Notes: generated from the sequence alone by a model not told the origin. 64,000 bases of DNA from Cellulosimicrobium sp. Marseille-Q4280 (GCF_943181405.1 NZ_CALPBY010000003.1:434001-498000); one strand, 5' to 3'; shown: positions 1 to 10,016, counted from the first letter of the stretch. Program-made: numbers and translations.

Positions 1-607
1 GCTCTCGCTCCCAGCTCTGCATCACGGTCCCCGTGGCGACGACCCCGGGTGCCACGGCGTTGAGCACGATCGCCTCTCCGGCCCAGTCCGCGGAGACGGC
101 AGCAGAGCGCACCCAGTGGTTGAGGGCGATCTTGCTCGAACGGTACAGCTGGCTCCCGCGGCCCGTCCGAACCAGGCGACGCGCCGTCGCGAGCGCCGCG
201 TCCTCGTCGCCGCTCAGGCAGGCACGGACGAGCGCCCGGCTGCCTCGGTGGAGGGTGGAGGACGACGACACGACGGCCACGGCGGGCACCTCCGACGCCG
301 CCAACAGATCGCGGAGCCCCGTGACGACGGCGACCACGCCGAAGTAGTTGAGCGCGACGGTCTCCGATCGGGGTGCTCCCGTGCCGGCCGCAGCGACGAC
401 CCCGTCCACGCGACCGCCGCTCAGCGAACGGACCGCCGAGACGAGATGTGCCCGGCCCTCGGGGGTGGTCAGGTCGGCGCGGACGTCCGCACGGGCGCCG
501 ACACCGCACCGCAGGACCCTGTGGTCGGTCGACAGGCGGTCCGCCACCGCCTCGCCCAGCCCCGAGTCCGCACCCGTCACGACGTACGTCCTGGAGCTGG
601 AGACCAT
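1..607 (-). CDS. SDR family oxidoreductase, 3-alpha-hydroxysteroid dehydrogenase/carbonyl reductase-like (3' end outside window)
   Basis: NAD(P)-dependent short-chain dehydrogenase/reductase; substrate unknown. Read from an ATG at 607, residues 11-18 (TGADSGLG) are the TGxxxGxG cofactor motif and YRSSK gives Tyr155 and Lys159 of the catalytic pair. A serine run begins at Ser114. The unusually long Ser-to-Tyr gap, with numbering 114/155/159, is the pattern I recall for the 3-alpha-HSD/carbonyl reductase subgroup (HsdA of Comamonas), and nearby segments (an LNYFG motif, an ADLTTPEGR segment) agree with it. About 202 codons are present; the C-terminus lies beyond base 1. It is divergent from a TetR gene, with 64 bp between the starts, which suggests a regulator-target pair. 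Family assignment is firm, subgroup likely, substrate not known. Confidence 0.85.
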   Translation of the reverse strand, partial: MVSSSRTYVVTGADSGLGEAVADRLSTDHRVLRCGVGARADVRADLTTPEGRAHLVSAVRSLSGGRVDGVVAAAGTGAPRSETVALNYFGVVAVVTGLRDLLAASEVPAVAVVSSSSTLHRGSRALVRACLSGDEDAALATARRLVRTGRGSQLYRSSKIALNHWVRSAAVSADWAGEAIVLNAVAPGVVATGTVMQSWERE

Positions 608-628
608 GCGGGCCACCTTGCCACATAG

Positions 629-640
629 TGCAGATCTGCA
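629..640. promoter_or_regulatory. 12-bp palindrome between SDR and TetR genes, candidate TetR operator
   Basis: TGCAGATCTGCA is a perfect 12-bp palindrome in the 64-bp gap between the divergent SDR and TetR genes. It overlaps the putative -35 of the TetR gene, so a dimer bound here could control both directions. The operator role is inferred from position and symmetry only. Confidence 0.5.
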
Positions 641-665
641 AAAGAGTGGGCCGTCGCGGTAGGGT
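636..665 (+). promoter_or_regulatory. Probable leaderless promoter of the TetR gene
   Basis: A -35-like CTGCAA (636-641), an 18-bp spacer and a -10-like TAGGGT (660-665) end six bases before the ATG at 672. There is no Shine-Dalgarno sequence, so transcription probably begins at the start codon. Confidence 0.5.
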
Positions 666-671
666 CGCGGC

Positions 672-1337
672 ATGACGCAGCGCGCCGCCGACGGGAACGA
701 CGCGCGCCGGCAGCGCACCCGTCGGGCACTCCTCGACAGCGCCACGAGCCTCTTCGAGGTGAAGGGCTACGCAGCGACGACGGTGGTGGAGATCGCGCGG
801 GGAGCGAAGGTCTCCGAGCGCACCTTCTACGTGCACTTCCCGTCCAAGGAGGACGTGCTCTTCGCGCACGTGCAGGACTTCACCACCCTCGCGTGGCGTG
901 TCGCCGTCGAGACGGAGTCCCCGTACCCCGTCGAACGCGCTCGAGCGGCTCTGCTGGCCATGATCGACGCGGCATCCACCGACGAGAACGTCGCTCGACA
1001 CGCCGAGGCCCGTGCCGGTCTCGCTGCGAGAGGGCAGGTCCCGCGTGCGCTCGGCGGGCATCTGGTCGAGCTCGCCCGCGGGCTCTCCAGCCGCATCGCC
1101 GGCGCCACCGGCGCGCCCCTCGTCACCGTTGCCCCGATGGTCGGGGCCGCGATCGGCGCCGTGGAGGCCGCCGGCCTGCTCGCAGCCCAGGACCCTACGC
1201 TCGCGGACAGCCGCCGCGACGTCATGGCTCGCGCCTTGACCGCCGCTCTCCACGGCTTCCAGGTGCAGGACGCGCCGCCGACCGCTGCTCGCAGTGCTGC
1301 ACAGCGCCGGGTCGCGCCGGCGCGAACCGAGACGTGA
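672..1337 (+). CDS. TetR/AcrR family transcriptional regulator
   Basis: A 221-residue one-component repressor, normal length for the family. Residues about 14-64 form the TetR DNA-binding domain: a basic stretch, then a helix-turn-helix with the typical TTVVEIARGAKVSERTFYVH signature followed by FPSKEDVLF. The rest is an Ala-rich all-helical ligand-binding domain whose ligand cannot be read from sequence. It is divergent from the SDR gene and shares a gap containing a 12-bp palindrome, so it probably represses itself and the SDR. No ribosome-binding site precedes the ATG; a TAGGGT -10 six bases upstream argues for a leaderless transcript. Confidence 0.9.
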   Translation: MTQRAADGNDARRQRTRRALLDSATSLFEVKGYAATTVVEIARGAKVSERTFYVHFPSKEDVLFAHVQDFTTLAWRVAVETESPYPVERARAALLAMIDAASTDENVARHAEARAGLAARGQVPRALGGHLVELARGLSSRIAGATGAPLVTVAPMVGAAIGAVEAAGLLAAQDPTLADSRRDVMARALTAALHGFQVQDAPPTAARSAAQRRVAPARTET

Positions 1338-1424
1338 CCCGGACCCTCGACGTCCGCAGGAGCGGACGGAGGAATGGTCCTGACGTCGACCGGTGATGCC
1401 GCTGGTGAACCAACGACTTCTCGG

Positions 1425-1497
1425 TGGAGCTGAGGGGACTCGAACCCCTGACCCCCTGCATGCCATGCAGGTGCGCTACCAGCTGCGCCACAGCCCC
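1425..1497 (-). tRNA. tRNA-Ala (anticodon GGC)
   Basis: The 73-base minus-strand sequence folds as a cloverleaf. The acceptor GGGGCTG pairs with CAGCTCC (one G-U), the anticodon stem CCTGC/GCAGG encloses the loop ATGGCAT with anticodon GGC, and the T arm reads GGGGTTCGAGTCCCC. The 3' CCA is not encoded: CCG follows the discriminator A. It sits 66 bases downstream of the histidine-phosphatase gene on the same strand. Confidence 0.95.
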
Positions 1498-1563
1498 GAG
1501 GACCCGAAGGTCCAGGTAAGACGCTCCTCCGGCCGGTTTCCCGTCCTGCGGAGCGTCGCTAGT

Positions 1564-2244
1564 CTACGCAGAAACCGGCTCCAAGTTCCAATCCGGCCCC
1601 GCGTTCCACTCGTCGAGCGGGAAGCCCGCACCGACGTTGTGCGCGACGAGGCGCCACGCGGGCACAGCGGCGGGCCCGGAGCGGTGCAGGTGCGACCAGT
1701 GCACGTTGTGCAGGCCGCTGATCCCCCGCCAGCCGGCGGGGTCGAGGCCGAGCAGCGCCGTCACGGCGAGCGTGATCGCGGCGCCGTGCGAGACGACCAC
1801 GAGCGTGCCCTCGGGGTCGAGCGCGTCGGCGTGCTCCGTCACGGCGGCGAGCATGCGCGCCGCGACGTCGACCTTCGCCTCCGCCCCGGCGCGCGTGGGC
1901 TCCTCGCCGGCCCGCCAGGCCGCGTGCTGCTCGGGCCAGCGCTCGGCGATCTCGTCGCCCGTGAGCCCTTCCCACTCGCCGAAGCTGCGTTCGCGCAGGC
2001 GCGCGTCGAAGGTCGGCTCCACGCCGACGGCAGCGCCGTAGGCACGGGCGGTGTCGGCAGCACGTCCGAGGTCCGACGTGACGACCCGCGTGGCCCGGTG
2101 CGCGGTCGCGAGGGCCTTCGCGCCCTGCTCGGCCTGCCAGCGGCCGACGTCGTCGAGCGGGATGTCGGACTGCCCCTGCAGCCGCAGCGCGGCGTTGAAC
2201 GCCGTTCGGGCGTGCCGCAGGAGGACGACGGTGCCCGCTGTCAC
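1564..2244 (-). CDS. Histidine phosphatase family protein
   Basis: A 226-residue member of the phosphoglycerate-mutase-like histidine phosphatases. LLRHARTAFN near residues 8-17 holds the RHG-type catalytic motif with the phospho-accepting histidine, and VVVSHGAAI near residue 150 supplies the second conserved histidine. The GTG start at 2244 overlaps the TGA of rsfS as GTGA, so the gene is translationally coupled and last in the nadD-membrane protein-rsfS-phosphatase operon. This order recurs in actinobacteria, where the protein is often called a phosphoglycerate mutase, though the substrate is usually unproven. The family is clear; the substrate is not. Confidence 0.9.
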   Translation of the reverse strand: MTAGTVVLLRHARTAFNAALRLQGQSDIPLDDVGRWQAEQGAKALATAHRATRVVTSDLGRAADTARAYGAAVGVEPTFDARLRERSFGEWEGLTGDEIAERWPEQHAAWRAGEEPTRAGAEAKVDVAARMLAAVTEHADALDPEGTLVVVSHGAAITLAVTALLGLDPAGWRGISGLHNVHWSHLHRSGPAAVPAWRLVAHNVGAGFPLDEWNAGPDWNLEPVSA

Positions 2245-2702
2245 GCGAGCGGCTCCCCCGAGAGGCGGATCGCGCCGTCGTCCTCGGAGCGGCTCCCGCC
2301 CGTGGTGTCGTCGGCCGCGTCGACCGTCCCGTCGCCCCCGCGGGCGTCCTCGGGAAGCTCCACCACGGGGCAGTCCTTCCAGAGACGCTCGAGCGCGTAG
2401 TAGACCCGGTCCTCCGCGTGCTGCACGTGCACGACGACGTCGCCGAAGTCGAGGAGCACCCAGCGGGCCTCCTGCTTCCCCTCGCGGCGGATGGGCTTCG
2501 CCCCGGCCTTGTGCATGGCCTCCTCGACGGCGTCGACGATGGCCGACACCTGTCGCTCGTTCGTCCCGGACGCGATGAGGAACACGTCCGTGAGGACGAG
2601 CTGCTCGCTCACGTCGAGCGCGATGATCTCCTCGGCCTTGCGGTCGGACGCCGCGCGCGCCGCGGTGACGGCGAGCTCGACGGCCCGTTCGGTAGCAGTC
2701 AC
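2241..2702 (-). CDS. rsfS: Ribosome silencing factor RsfS (Iojap family)
   Basis: RsfS binds ribosomal protein L14 and blocks joining of the 30S and 50S subunits, damping translation under starvation. The 153-residue product begins VTATERAVEL from a GTG at 2702. It carries the DUF143/Iojap core: KAEEIIALDV, the LTDVFLIASG segment, and the RWVLLDFGDVVVHV and YYALERLWKD stretches of the family C-terminus. The in-frame extension upstream to 2945 looks like antisense shadow, so it was not used. The acidic tail after residue 120 is an actinobacterial extra. Its place downstream of nadD is the standard bacterial arrangement. Confidence 0.95.
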   Translation of the reverse strand: MTATERAVELAVTAARAASDRKAEEIIALDVSEQLVLTDVFLIASGTNERQVSAIVDAVEEAMHKAGAKPIRREGKQEARWVLLDFGDVVVHVQHAEDRVYYALERLWKDCPVVELPEDARGGDGTVDAADDTTGGSRSEDDGAIRLSGEPLA

Positions 2703-2733
2703 GTGTTGTCCGTTCGTCGGTGGGGTGTGCGGG

Positions 2734-3908
2734 TCAGCGGACGGCGCCGAGAGCGCCGGCGGCGTCCCACGCCGGGTCCGAGGGGTCGACCGTCTCGACG
2801 ACGGCCGCTGCGTCGTCGACCGCCGGGGCGGTGTCGTCGCGCGAGATGAGCTCCCACACGAGCAGCCCGAGCACGAAGGCGACCGCCACGAGGATGAGGT
2901 AGTGCAGCCAGGTGTACGACGGGCCGCGCGGCTCGTCGTCGTCATCGGCCTCGTCGTCGGCGCTCTCGGCCGACCGGGCGTTCACGCGCGGGAAGAGGTC
3001 GTCCCCGGCGGGGGCCGCCGCGGGCGTGACCGCCGCGGGCGCGCCGGAGGTGGTCCCGAACGGTGACCCGGGCTTCTCGACGGCGCGCGCCGGCTCCGGG
3101 GCGTCGCCCGACGTGATCGCCGCCCAGGGCAGCGCCGAACCCACGGGCTCGGCGGGAGGTGGCGTCGCCTGCCTCGTCGGCCGGGCGGGGGGCGCCTCGA
3201 CGGGCTCCCGGGCAGCGGGCTGCACCTGCGTCTCGCCCCAGGGCGACGGGGACGGCGCAGGCTCCGGGCTGCGCGGTGCCGTCGCGGCCGCGGTCGAGCT
3301 CGCGAACGCGGACATGCGCTGCGGCTGGTTCGTCGGCGGCAGGTTCGTCGAGGGCGCGGGCGCCGACACCTGCCCGAACGGCGTCGCCGCGGGCGCACCG
3401 GGTGCCGGCGTCCGTCCGGAGGACGTCGCGAAGGGGTCGCCCGTCGGGGTCGGCGGGCGGACGGGGCCGCTCGCACCGGGCGCCGTCGGACGCGGAGCAC
3501 CGGCAGGCGGCCGCGAGCTCGTCCGGGTGGGGACGGCCGGCGTCGGCGCGGGCGGGCGGATCATGACGCGCTCGGCGGTCTCCTGGACCGGGGTCAGGCG
3601 ACCGGTCTCGTCGAGACCGCGCATCCCGCCGGACGCCGCGGGCGGCCGGACGACGGAGGGCTGGGACGGATGGTCCGTCGCACCCGTCGTCTCGCGCAGC
3701 GTGCGCCGCGACGGCGGAGGGGGGTACGCCGCGGCGGTCTCGGGGCGGGGCCCGGGGCCCAGGAGGAGGCCGACGACGCGGCGGGGGGCTCCGGGGGCGT
3801 GCCGCCCGCCTGCGCCGTGCGCTGTGCCGCGGCCGCCTGCTCGCGCTCACGGATCTCGCGCCGCGTCAGGGGGCGGACGGGCTGCATGTTGCTGCCGTTG
3901 TCACTCAT
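2734..3908 (-). pseudogene. Single-pass membrane protein downstream of nadD, interrupted by a -1 frameshift
   Basis: An ATG at 3908 opens a frame whose first residues, [20 protein letters not shown], look like the N-terminus of conserved actinobacterial proteins at this position. The coding sense then moves to another frame, which reads PETAAAYPPPSRRTLRE, a long Pro/Ala/Thr-rich disordered stretch and one transmembrane segment (about residues YLILVAVAFVLGLLVW) near the C-terminus. The switch falls around 3741-3760 in a run of Gs and Cs and needs one extra base, so a real mutation or a homopolymer sequencing error are both possible. The ATG overlaps the nadD stop by 8 bp. Repaired, it would be about 391 residues with a cytoplasmic N-terminus. 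Function unknown. Confidence 0.75.
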
Positions 3909-4506
3909 CGTGCTGACCTCGATACAAACCGTGCTTGGCGATGTACTGGACCACGCCGTCCGGCACCAGGTACCACACCGGCTTGCCCGCCTCCGCGCGT
4001 CGACGGCAGTCCGTCGACGAGATGGCGAGCGCCGGCACCTCGAGCGTCGTGACGACGCCGGGAGGCAGGCCCTCGACGCTCAGCCGGTGCTCCGGGCGCG
4101 TGACAGCCACGAAGTGTGCCATCTTCCACAGCTCGTCGGCATCCTTCCAGGTCAGGATCTGCTCGATGGCGTCCGCACCGGTGATGAAGAAGAGCTCGGC
4201 GTCGGGTCGCGCGTCGCGCAGGTCGCGCAGCGTGTCCACGGTGAAGGTCAGGCCCGGTCGGTCGACGTCGACCCTGCTCACGGTGAAGCGAGGGTTCGAC
4301 GCGGTCGCGATCACCGTCATGAGATACCGGTGCTCGGCCGGGCTGACCTGCTGGTGCTGCTTGAACGACGGGTTGCCCGTGGGGACGAAGACGACCTCGT
4401 CGAGGTCGAACCGCGCAGCGGCCTCGCTCGCGGCGACCAGGTGTCCGTGGTGGATCGGGTCGAACGTCCCGCCCATGACCCCCAGTCGGGGCCTGCGCGA
4501 GCTCAT
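3901..4506 (-). CDS. nadD: Nicotinate-nucleotide adenylyltransferase
   Basis: Transfers AMP from ATP to nicotinate mononucleotide, the penultimate step of NAD synthesis. The 201-residue protein starts at the ATG at 4506. Residues about 11-22 ([12 protein letters not shown]) form the nucleotidyltransferase GxFDPxHxGH motif, [10 protein letters not shown] follows, and ISSTDCRRR near the C-terminus is the second ATP-binding signature (usually ISST-x-IR; here D-C replaces the common residues). Longer in-frame starts only add arginine-rich shadow sequence. It is probably the first gene of the nadD-membrane protein-rsfS-phosphatase operon. Confidence 0.97.
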   Translation of the reverse strand: MSSRRPRLGVMGGTFDPIHHGHLVAASEAAARFDLDEVVFVPTGNPSFKQHQQVSPAEHRYLMTVIATASNPRFTVSRVDVDRPGLTFTVDTLRDLRDARPDAELFFITGADAIEQILTWKDADELWKMAHFVAVTRPEHRLSVEGLPPGVVTTLEVPALAISSTDCRRRAEAGKPVWYLVPDGVVQYIAKHGLYRGQHDE

Positions 4507-4547
4507 CGGTCGGTCGTCGGACGCGGCACGGGATCCCGTTCTCTCCG

Positions 4548-4703
4548 TCAGTGGCGCGTGCCCACGCTGCGGAACGCGTAGGTCACGAGAAGGAGCGCGA
4601 CGAGGCCTCCGAACGCGAGCAGACCGTAGGCGAGCGGCGGGATGGGCAGGTGCGACGCGGCCTCGGCGCCTTCCTCGGCAGCCTTCACGACGGCTGGGAT
4701 CAC
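4548..4703 (-). CDS. Conserved 51-residue single-pass membrane protein
   Basis: A short gene between proA and nadD. Reading from a GTG at 4703, an amphipathic start with acidic residues ([16 protein letters not shown]) leads into one hydrophobic helix ([20 protein letters not shown]) and the tail RSVGTRH. GAGGAGGA lies four bases before the GTG, a strong ribosome-binding site. I recall very similar small proteins at this locus in other actinobacteria, with the same AYG...TYAFRSVG ending, which supports a real gene. The function is unknown; a small membrane-associated partner is a guess. It follows proA by 173 bp and precedes nadD by 41 bp. Confidence 0.8.
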   Translation of the reverse strand: MIPAVVKAAEEGAEAASHLPIPPLAYGLLAFGGLVALLLVTYAFRSVGTRH

Positions 4704-4876
4704 GACGTCCTCCTCGAGAGTCGTCCCCGGACGGGGTCGACCGTCCGGACGGGTCCGGGCGGTGCGTGCTGGGATGCTTGCGGGTGACCGGAGGGGCTCC
4801 GGTCGCCGACCAGTGTCTCACGGACCCGTGGGAGCCCGGTCCGGTCGGTACCGGGTACTTCCGGGCGCAGCGGCCG

Positions 4877-6208
<1,332 letters not shown>

Positions 6209-6214
6209 GTCCCG

Positions 6215-6220
6215 AGCCTA
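6215..6220 (-). promoter_or_regulatory. -10-like hexamer of a possible leaderless proA promoter
   Basis: On the minus strand TAGGCT is followed by exactly six bases and then the proA ATG. No good -35 hexamer is visible, so this is weaker than the other leaderless candidates in the window. Confidence 0.35.
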
Positions 6221-6300
6221 CGACCGACGGACCGGGTCGCGGGAGCACCGTCCGCCGCGCGGGCACCGACCACGGGCCCGTCCCCGGCGCCCGCGCGGCG

Positions 6301-7437
6301 TCAGCGGGCGCGCTTGCGCACCAGGACGAGGTCGTCGCGGTGCACGACCTCGCGGTCGTAGCCCTCCCCCAGCTCCTCGCGCAGGTCGGCCGTCGTGCGG
6401 CCGAGCAGCCCGGGGAGGTCGCGCGACTCGAAGGCCACCAGCCCGCGGGCGACGACGCGCCCGTCGGACGTCACGAGCTCGACCGGGTCGCCGGCGTCGA
6501 ACTCCCCCTCGACGGCGGTGACACCGGCCGGCAGGAGCGAGGCCCGCCCGCCCTGCACGGCCCGCACCGCGCCGTCGTCCAGGACGAGGCGCCCGCGCGT
6601 GCGGGCGGCGTGCGCGAGCCACAGCCGGCGCCGGGTCGTGCGCTTCCCGGTCGCCGCGAACCACGTGCCCACGGGGTCCCCCGCGAGCGCGGCCGCCGCG
6701 TTCTGGGCCTTCGTGAGCACCACGGGGATCCCGGTCCCGGTCGCGATGGTCACGGACTCCAGCTTGGTCACCATGCCCCCGGTGCCGACCGAGCTCCCCC
6801 GCGACGTCACCTCGACGCCCTCGACGTCCGCGGCCGAGCGCACCTCCGCGATGCGCCGCGTCCCGGGTCGCGACGGCGGCCCGTCGTACAGCCCGTCCAC
6901 GTCGGTGAGGAGCACCATCGCGTCGGCGCGCACGAGGTGCGAGACGAGCGCCGCGAGCCGGTCGTTGTCCCCGAACCGGATCTCGTCCGTCGCCACGGCG
7001 TCGTTCTCGTTGACGACGGGGACCACACCGAGGTCGAGCAGCCGCTCGAGGGACCGCTGGGCGTTGCGGTAGTGGCCGCGGCGCACGGTGTCCTCGGCGG
7101 TGAGCAGCACCTGGCCCACGCGCAGCCCGTGCGTCGCGAACGCCTCCGTGTACCGGGCGACGAGCATGCCCTGCCCGACGGACGCCGTCGCCTGCGCCGT
7201 CGCGAGGTCGCGCGGGCGGGTCGTCAGGCCGAGCGGGCCCAGGCCCGCGGCGATCGCGCCGGACGTGACGAGCACGACCTGGCCGCCGGCCGCGCGCCGG
7301 GCGGCGAGGACGTCGACGAGCGCGCGCAGGGCGGCGAGGTCGAGGTGCCCGTCCGCCCCCGTGAGCGACGACGAGCCGATCTTCACGACGACGCGGTGGG
7401 CGGTGGCGATCTGGGACCGGGAGGACAGGGCGTTCAC
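6301..7437 (-). CDS. proB: Glutamate 5-kinase
   Basis: Phosphorylates glutamate to glutamyl-5-phosphate, committing it to proline. The 378-residue product has an amino-acid kinase domain (residues about 15-265; VVVKIGSSSLT near residue 16, LVTSGAIAAGLG near 56, VNENDAV, GTGGMVTK) and a C-terminal PUA domain (about 285-370) ending in RKRAR. Feedback inhibition by proline is known for the family and probably applies, since the length and the PUA domain are intact. It lies upstream of proA on the same strand with 92 bp between them, and is isolated from the obg operon by the strong terminator at 7511-7560. Confidence 0.97.
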   Translation of the reverse strand: MNALSSRSQIATAHRVVVKIGSSSLTGADGHLDLAALRALVDVLAARRAAGGQVVLVTSGAIAAGLGPLGLTTRPRDLATAQATASVGQGMLVARYTEAFATHGLRVGQVLLTAEDTVRRGHYRNAQRSLERLLDLGVVPVVNENDAVATDEIRFGDNDRLAALVSHLVRADAMVLLTDVDGLYDGPPSRPGTRRIAEVRSAADVEGVEVTSRGSSVGTGGMVTKLESVTIATGTGIPVVLTKAQNAAAALAGDPVGTWFAATGKRTTRRRLWLAHAARTRGRLVLDDGAVRAVQGGRASLLPAGVTAVEGEFDAGDPVELVTSDGRVVARGLVAFESRDLPGLLGRTTADLREELGEGYDREVVHRDDLVLVRKRAR

Positions 7438-7510
7438 CGCCCCATCATTGCGGCCGCACCCCCGGGCGCGCTGGGGATTTCACGAGTCAGGACGCCGACC
7501 CCGCGTCGGG

Positions 7511-7560
7511 GGCAGGAGATGGGCCCGGTTCCGTGGGCGGAACCGGGCCCGTCTCCTGCC
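7511..7560 (-). terminator. Long hairpin terminator after obg
   Basis: Bases 7511-7532 pair with 7539-7560: nine pairs, one G-T, then twelve pairs, around the six-base loop GTGGGC. It begins 11 bp past the obg stop and separates that operon from proB. No U-tract follows, which is usual in G+C-rich actinobacteria. Confidence 0.85.
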
Positions 7561-7571
7561 CACGGCGCTCG

Positions 7572-9092
7572 TCAGTCCGCGTCGGGATCCGTCCAGGTGC
7601 CGGCCTGACGCTCGGTCCACAGCTCGCGGCGCGCCTCGGCCTTGGCGTCCATGCGCTCGTGGTGCTCGCGGCGCTTCTCGGTCCGCGTCGGGCGCAGGCT
7701 CTCGTCCAGGCGGTTGTCGGAGCCGCGCGGGCCGCCGAGCAGCTCGGAGCCCGTCATGAGCGTGGGCTCCCAGTCGAAGACGACCGCGTTGACGTCGCTG
7801 CCGATGCGCACCTCGTCGCCCGCGACGGCGCCCGCGGCGAACAGCTTCTCCTCGACGCCGATCCGGGCGAGCCGGTCGGCGAGGTACCCCACGGCCTCGT
7901 CGTTGGAGAAGTCGGTCTGGCGGACCCACCGCTCGGGCTTCGCGCCGCGCACCTGGAACCAGTAGTCGGTCGCCCCGCCCTTGCGCGTGACGGTGAAGCC
8001 CGCCTCGTCCACGGCCCTCGGCCGCAGGACGACGCGCGTCGGCTCGGGCGCGGGCGCGTCCGCACGCGCCTTCTCGACGAGCTCGGCGAGCGCGTAGGTG
8101 AGCGCGCGCAGGCCTTCGTGGCTCGCCGTCGAGATCTCGAGGACGCGCAGACCGCGGGCCTCGAGGTCGGGCTTGACGAGCTCGGCGAGCTCGCGCGCCT
8201 CGGGGACGTCGATCTTGTTGAGCACGACGATCCGCGGACGCTCCATGAGCGGCACCCGCCCGCCCTCGATCTCCAGGTCGCCCGCGTACGACGCGAGCTC
8301 GGCCTCGAGCACGTCGAGGTCGCTGATCGGGTCACGGCCCGGCTCGAGCGTCGCGCAGTCGAGCACGTGGACGATCACGGCGGTGCGCTCGATGTGGCGC
8401 AGGAACTCCAGGCCCAGGCCCTTGCCCTCGCTGGCGCCGGGGATCAGCCCGGGGACGTCCGCGACGGTGTACCGCGCGCCGCCGGCCTGCACGACGCCGA
8501 GGTTCGGCACGAGCGTCGTGAAGGGGTAGTCCGCGATCTTCGGCTTGGCCGCGGAGATCGCGGCGACGAGCGAGGACTTGCCCGCGCTCGGGTAGCCGAC
8601 GAGGGCGACGTCGGCGATCGTCTTCAGCTCGAGCACGACGTCGCGCTCGTCGCCCGGCTCGCCGAGCAGCGCGAACCCGGGCGCCTTGCGCCGCTGGGAC
8701 GACAGCGCGGCGTTGCCGAGCCCGCCGCGCCCGCCCTCGGCGAGCACGTACTCCGCGCCCGCGCCGACGAGGTCGGCGAGCACCGTGCCGTCGGTGTCCT
8801 TGACCACGGTGCCGTCGGGGACGCGCAGCACGAGGTCCTCGCCGTTCGCGCCGTCGCGGTCGTCGCCCATGCCCTGGGTGCCCGACGTCGCGTGGCGGTG
8901 CGGCGAGTGGTGGTACTCGAGGAGCGTCGTGGTCTGCGGGTCGACGACGAGGCGCACGGTCCCGCCATCGCCGCCGTTCCCCCCGTCCGGCCCGGCGAGA
9001 GGCTTGAACTTCTCGCGGCGCACCGACGCGCAGCCGTTGCCACCGTCACCGCCGGAGACGTGCAGCACGACGCGATCGACGAACGTGGCCAT
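7572..9092 (-). CDS. obgE: GTPase Obg (CgtA)
   Basis: A ribosome-associated GTPase needed for 50S maturation and linked to stress and ppGpp signalling. The 506-residue product begins [20 protein letters not shown], the start of the glycine-rich Obg fold (residues 1-160). The G domain follows: [10 protein letters not shown] (P-loop, near residue 168), [12 protein letters not shown] (switch I), DVPGLIPGA (G3) and NKID (G4). An OCT domain and a charged tail of about 60 residues finish the protein. The ATG at 9092 is preceded by GAGAGGATC. The frame stays open upstream to 9407, but that part is shadow of rpmA. Gene order rplU-rpmA-obg is the common bacterial one. Confidence 0.97.
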   Translation of the reverse strand: MATFVDRVVLHVSGGDGGNGCASVRREKFKPLAGPDGGNGGDGGTVRLVVDPQTTTLLEYHHSPHRHATSGTQGMGDDRDGANGEDLVLRVPDGTVVKDTDGTVLADLVGAGAEYVLAEGGRGGLGNAALSSQRRKAPGFALLGEPGDERDVVLELKTIADVALVGYPSAGKSSLVAAISAAKPKIADYPFTTLVPNLGVVQAGGARYTVADVPGLIPGASEGKGLGLEFLRHIERTAVIVHVLDCATLEPGRDPISDLDVLEAELASYAGDLEIEGGRVPLMERPRIVVLNKIDVPEARELAELVKPDLEARGLRVLEISTASHEGLRALTYALAELVEKARADAPAPEPTRVVLRPRAVDEAGFTVTRKGGATDYWFQVRGAKPERWVRQTDFSNDEAVGYLADRLARIGVEEKLFAAGAVAGDEVRIGSDVNAVVFDWEPTLMTGSELLGGPRGSDNRLDESLRPTRTEKRREHHERMDAKAEARRELWTERQAGTWTDPDAD

Positions 9093-9170
9093 GATCAGAT
9101 CCTCTCGCAGGTGCGCGGAGCGCGGGCGGCGACGGAGGCGTCGACCGCCGGGTGGAGCCGGGTGGTACGG

Positions 9171-9205
9171 CAGGAGGGGCGCACCGCATCGGTGCGCCCC
9201 TCCTG
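9171..9205 (-). terminator. Hairpin terminator/attenuator between rpmA and obg
   Basis: A perfect 15-bp stem (9171-9185 with 9191-9205) around the loop GCATC, 24 bp after the rpmA stop. It could end most rplU-rpmA transcripts while letting some read through into obg. Confidence 0.8.
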
Positions 9206-9228
9206 CGTGAAGCCGTGCCGGGTGGTCG

Positions 9229-9486
9229 TCAGACCTCGGCGGTGACGATGTCGATGACCTTGCGGCCACGGCGCGTGCCGAACTGCACGGCGCCGGCAGC
9301 GAGGGCGAACAGCGTGTCGTCCTTGCCGCGGCCGACGTTCTCACCGGGGTGGAAGTGCGTGCCGCGCTGGCGGACGATGATCTCGCCCGACTTGACGACC
9401 TGACCACCGAAGCGCTTGACGCCGAGGCGCTGGGCGTTCGAGTCGCGACCGTTGCGCGAGGAGCTCGCGCCCTTCTTGTGTGCCAT
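9229..9486 (-). CDS. rpmA: 50S ribosomal protein L27
   Basis: 85 residues starting [20 protein letters not shown], the classic L27 N-terminus that reaches towards the peptidyl-transferase centre. There is no Firmicutes-style cleavable leader before it. [22 protein letters not shown] and the C-terminal RRGRKVIDI complete the family pattern at normal length. It lies downstream of rplU by 83 bp and is co-transcribed from the rplU promoter. Confidence 0.98.
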   Translation of the reverse strand: MAHKKGASSSRNGRDSNAQRLGVKRFGGQVVKSGEIIVRQRGTHFHPGENVGRGKDDTLFALAAGAVQFGTRRGRKVIDIVTAEV

Positions 9487-9569
9487 GACGAACCTGCTTT
9501 CGTGCGAGAGGGAGGGTGCCGGGCGGCGTTCGGCGGGGCCGTGCGGCCCGCTGCGTCACGCCGCGAAGA

Positions 9570-9890
9570 TCACTTGATGCCGGTGACCTTGAGGCGGGTC
9601 AGCTGCTGACGGTGACCCTGACGACGGCGGTAACCGGTCTTGTTCTTGTACCGCAGGATCGTGATCTTCGGACCCTTCTCGTCCCGCACGACCTCGGCGG
9701 TGACCTTGACCTTCGCGAGCTTCGCCGCGTCGGTGGTCACCTTCTCCCCGTCCACCAGCAGGAGGGCGGGCAGCTCGAGGGACTCACCGACGCCGGCGGA
9801 CACCCGGTCCACCACGACGATGTCGCCGACTGAGACCTTTTCCTGGCGGCCACCGGCCTTGACGATCGCGTACACCACGTTGCTGCTCAT
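9570..9890 (-). CDS. rplU: 50S ribosomal protein L21
   Basis: 106 residues: [20 protein letters not shown], then the L21 signature near the C-terminus ([19 protein letters not shown]). The ATG at 9890 has TAGGAGAG directly before it. The frame extends upstream to 9917, but that start lacks a ribosome-binding site. It is the first gene of the rplU-rpmA-(obg) operon, with a promoter at 10017-10045 and a leader of roughly 120 nt. Confidence 0.98.
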   Translation of the reverse strand: MSSNVVYAIVKAGGRQEKVSVGDIVVVDRVSAGVGESLELPALLLVDGEKVTTDAAKLAKVKVTAEVVRDEKGPKITILRYKNKTGYRRRQGHRQQLTRLKVTGIK

Positions 9891-9990
9891 CTCTCCTAGT
9901 CTTGGCGTGCTCGTCACGGCGTGAGACGTCTTGGAAACTCGGGCACGCCGCGGCGTGCGAGTGCGAAACCGTCCGTGGGCACACGGGACC

Positions 9991-10008
9991 GGCGCGCCTG
10001 GGCGCGCC
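9991..10008 (-). repeat. Paired GGCGCGCC palindromes in the rplU leader
   Basis: Two copies of GGCGCGCC separated by TG (9991-9998, 10001-10008) can fold on each other into a very stable hairpin at the very start of the rplU leader RNA. A role in autoregulation or transcript stability is possible but not shown. Confidence 0.4.
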
Positions 10009-10016
10009 GACGTTCA

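Noticed and set aside
3741-3760. Programmed -1 ribosomal frameshift in the gene after nadD
   Set aside because: The G/C run is not a recognisable X-XXY-YYZ slippery heptamer with a downstream structure that I can support; a missing base is simpler.
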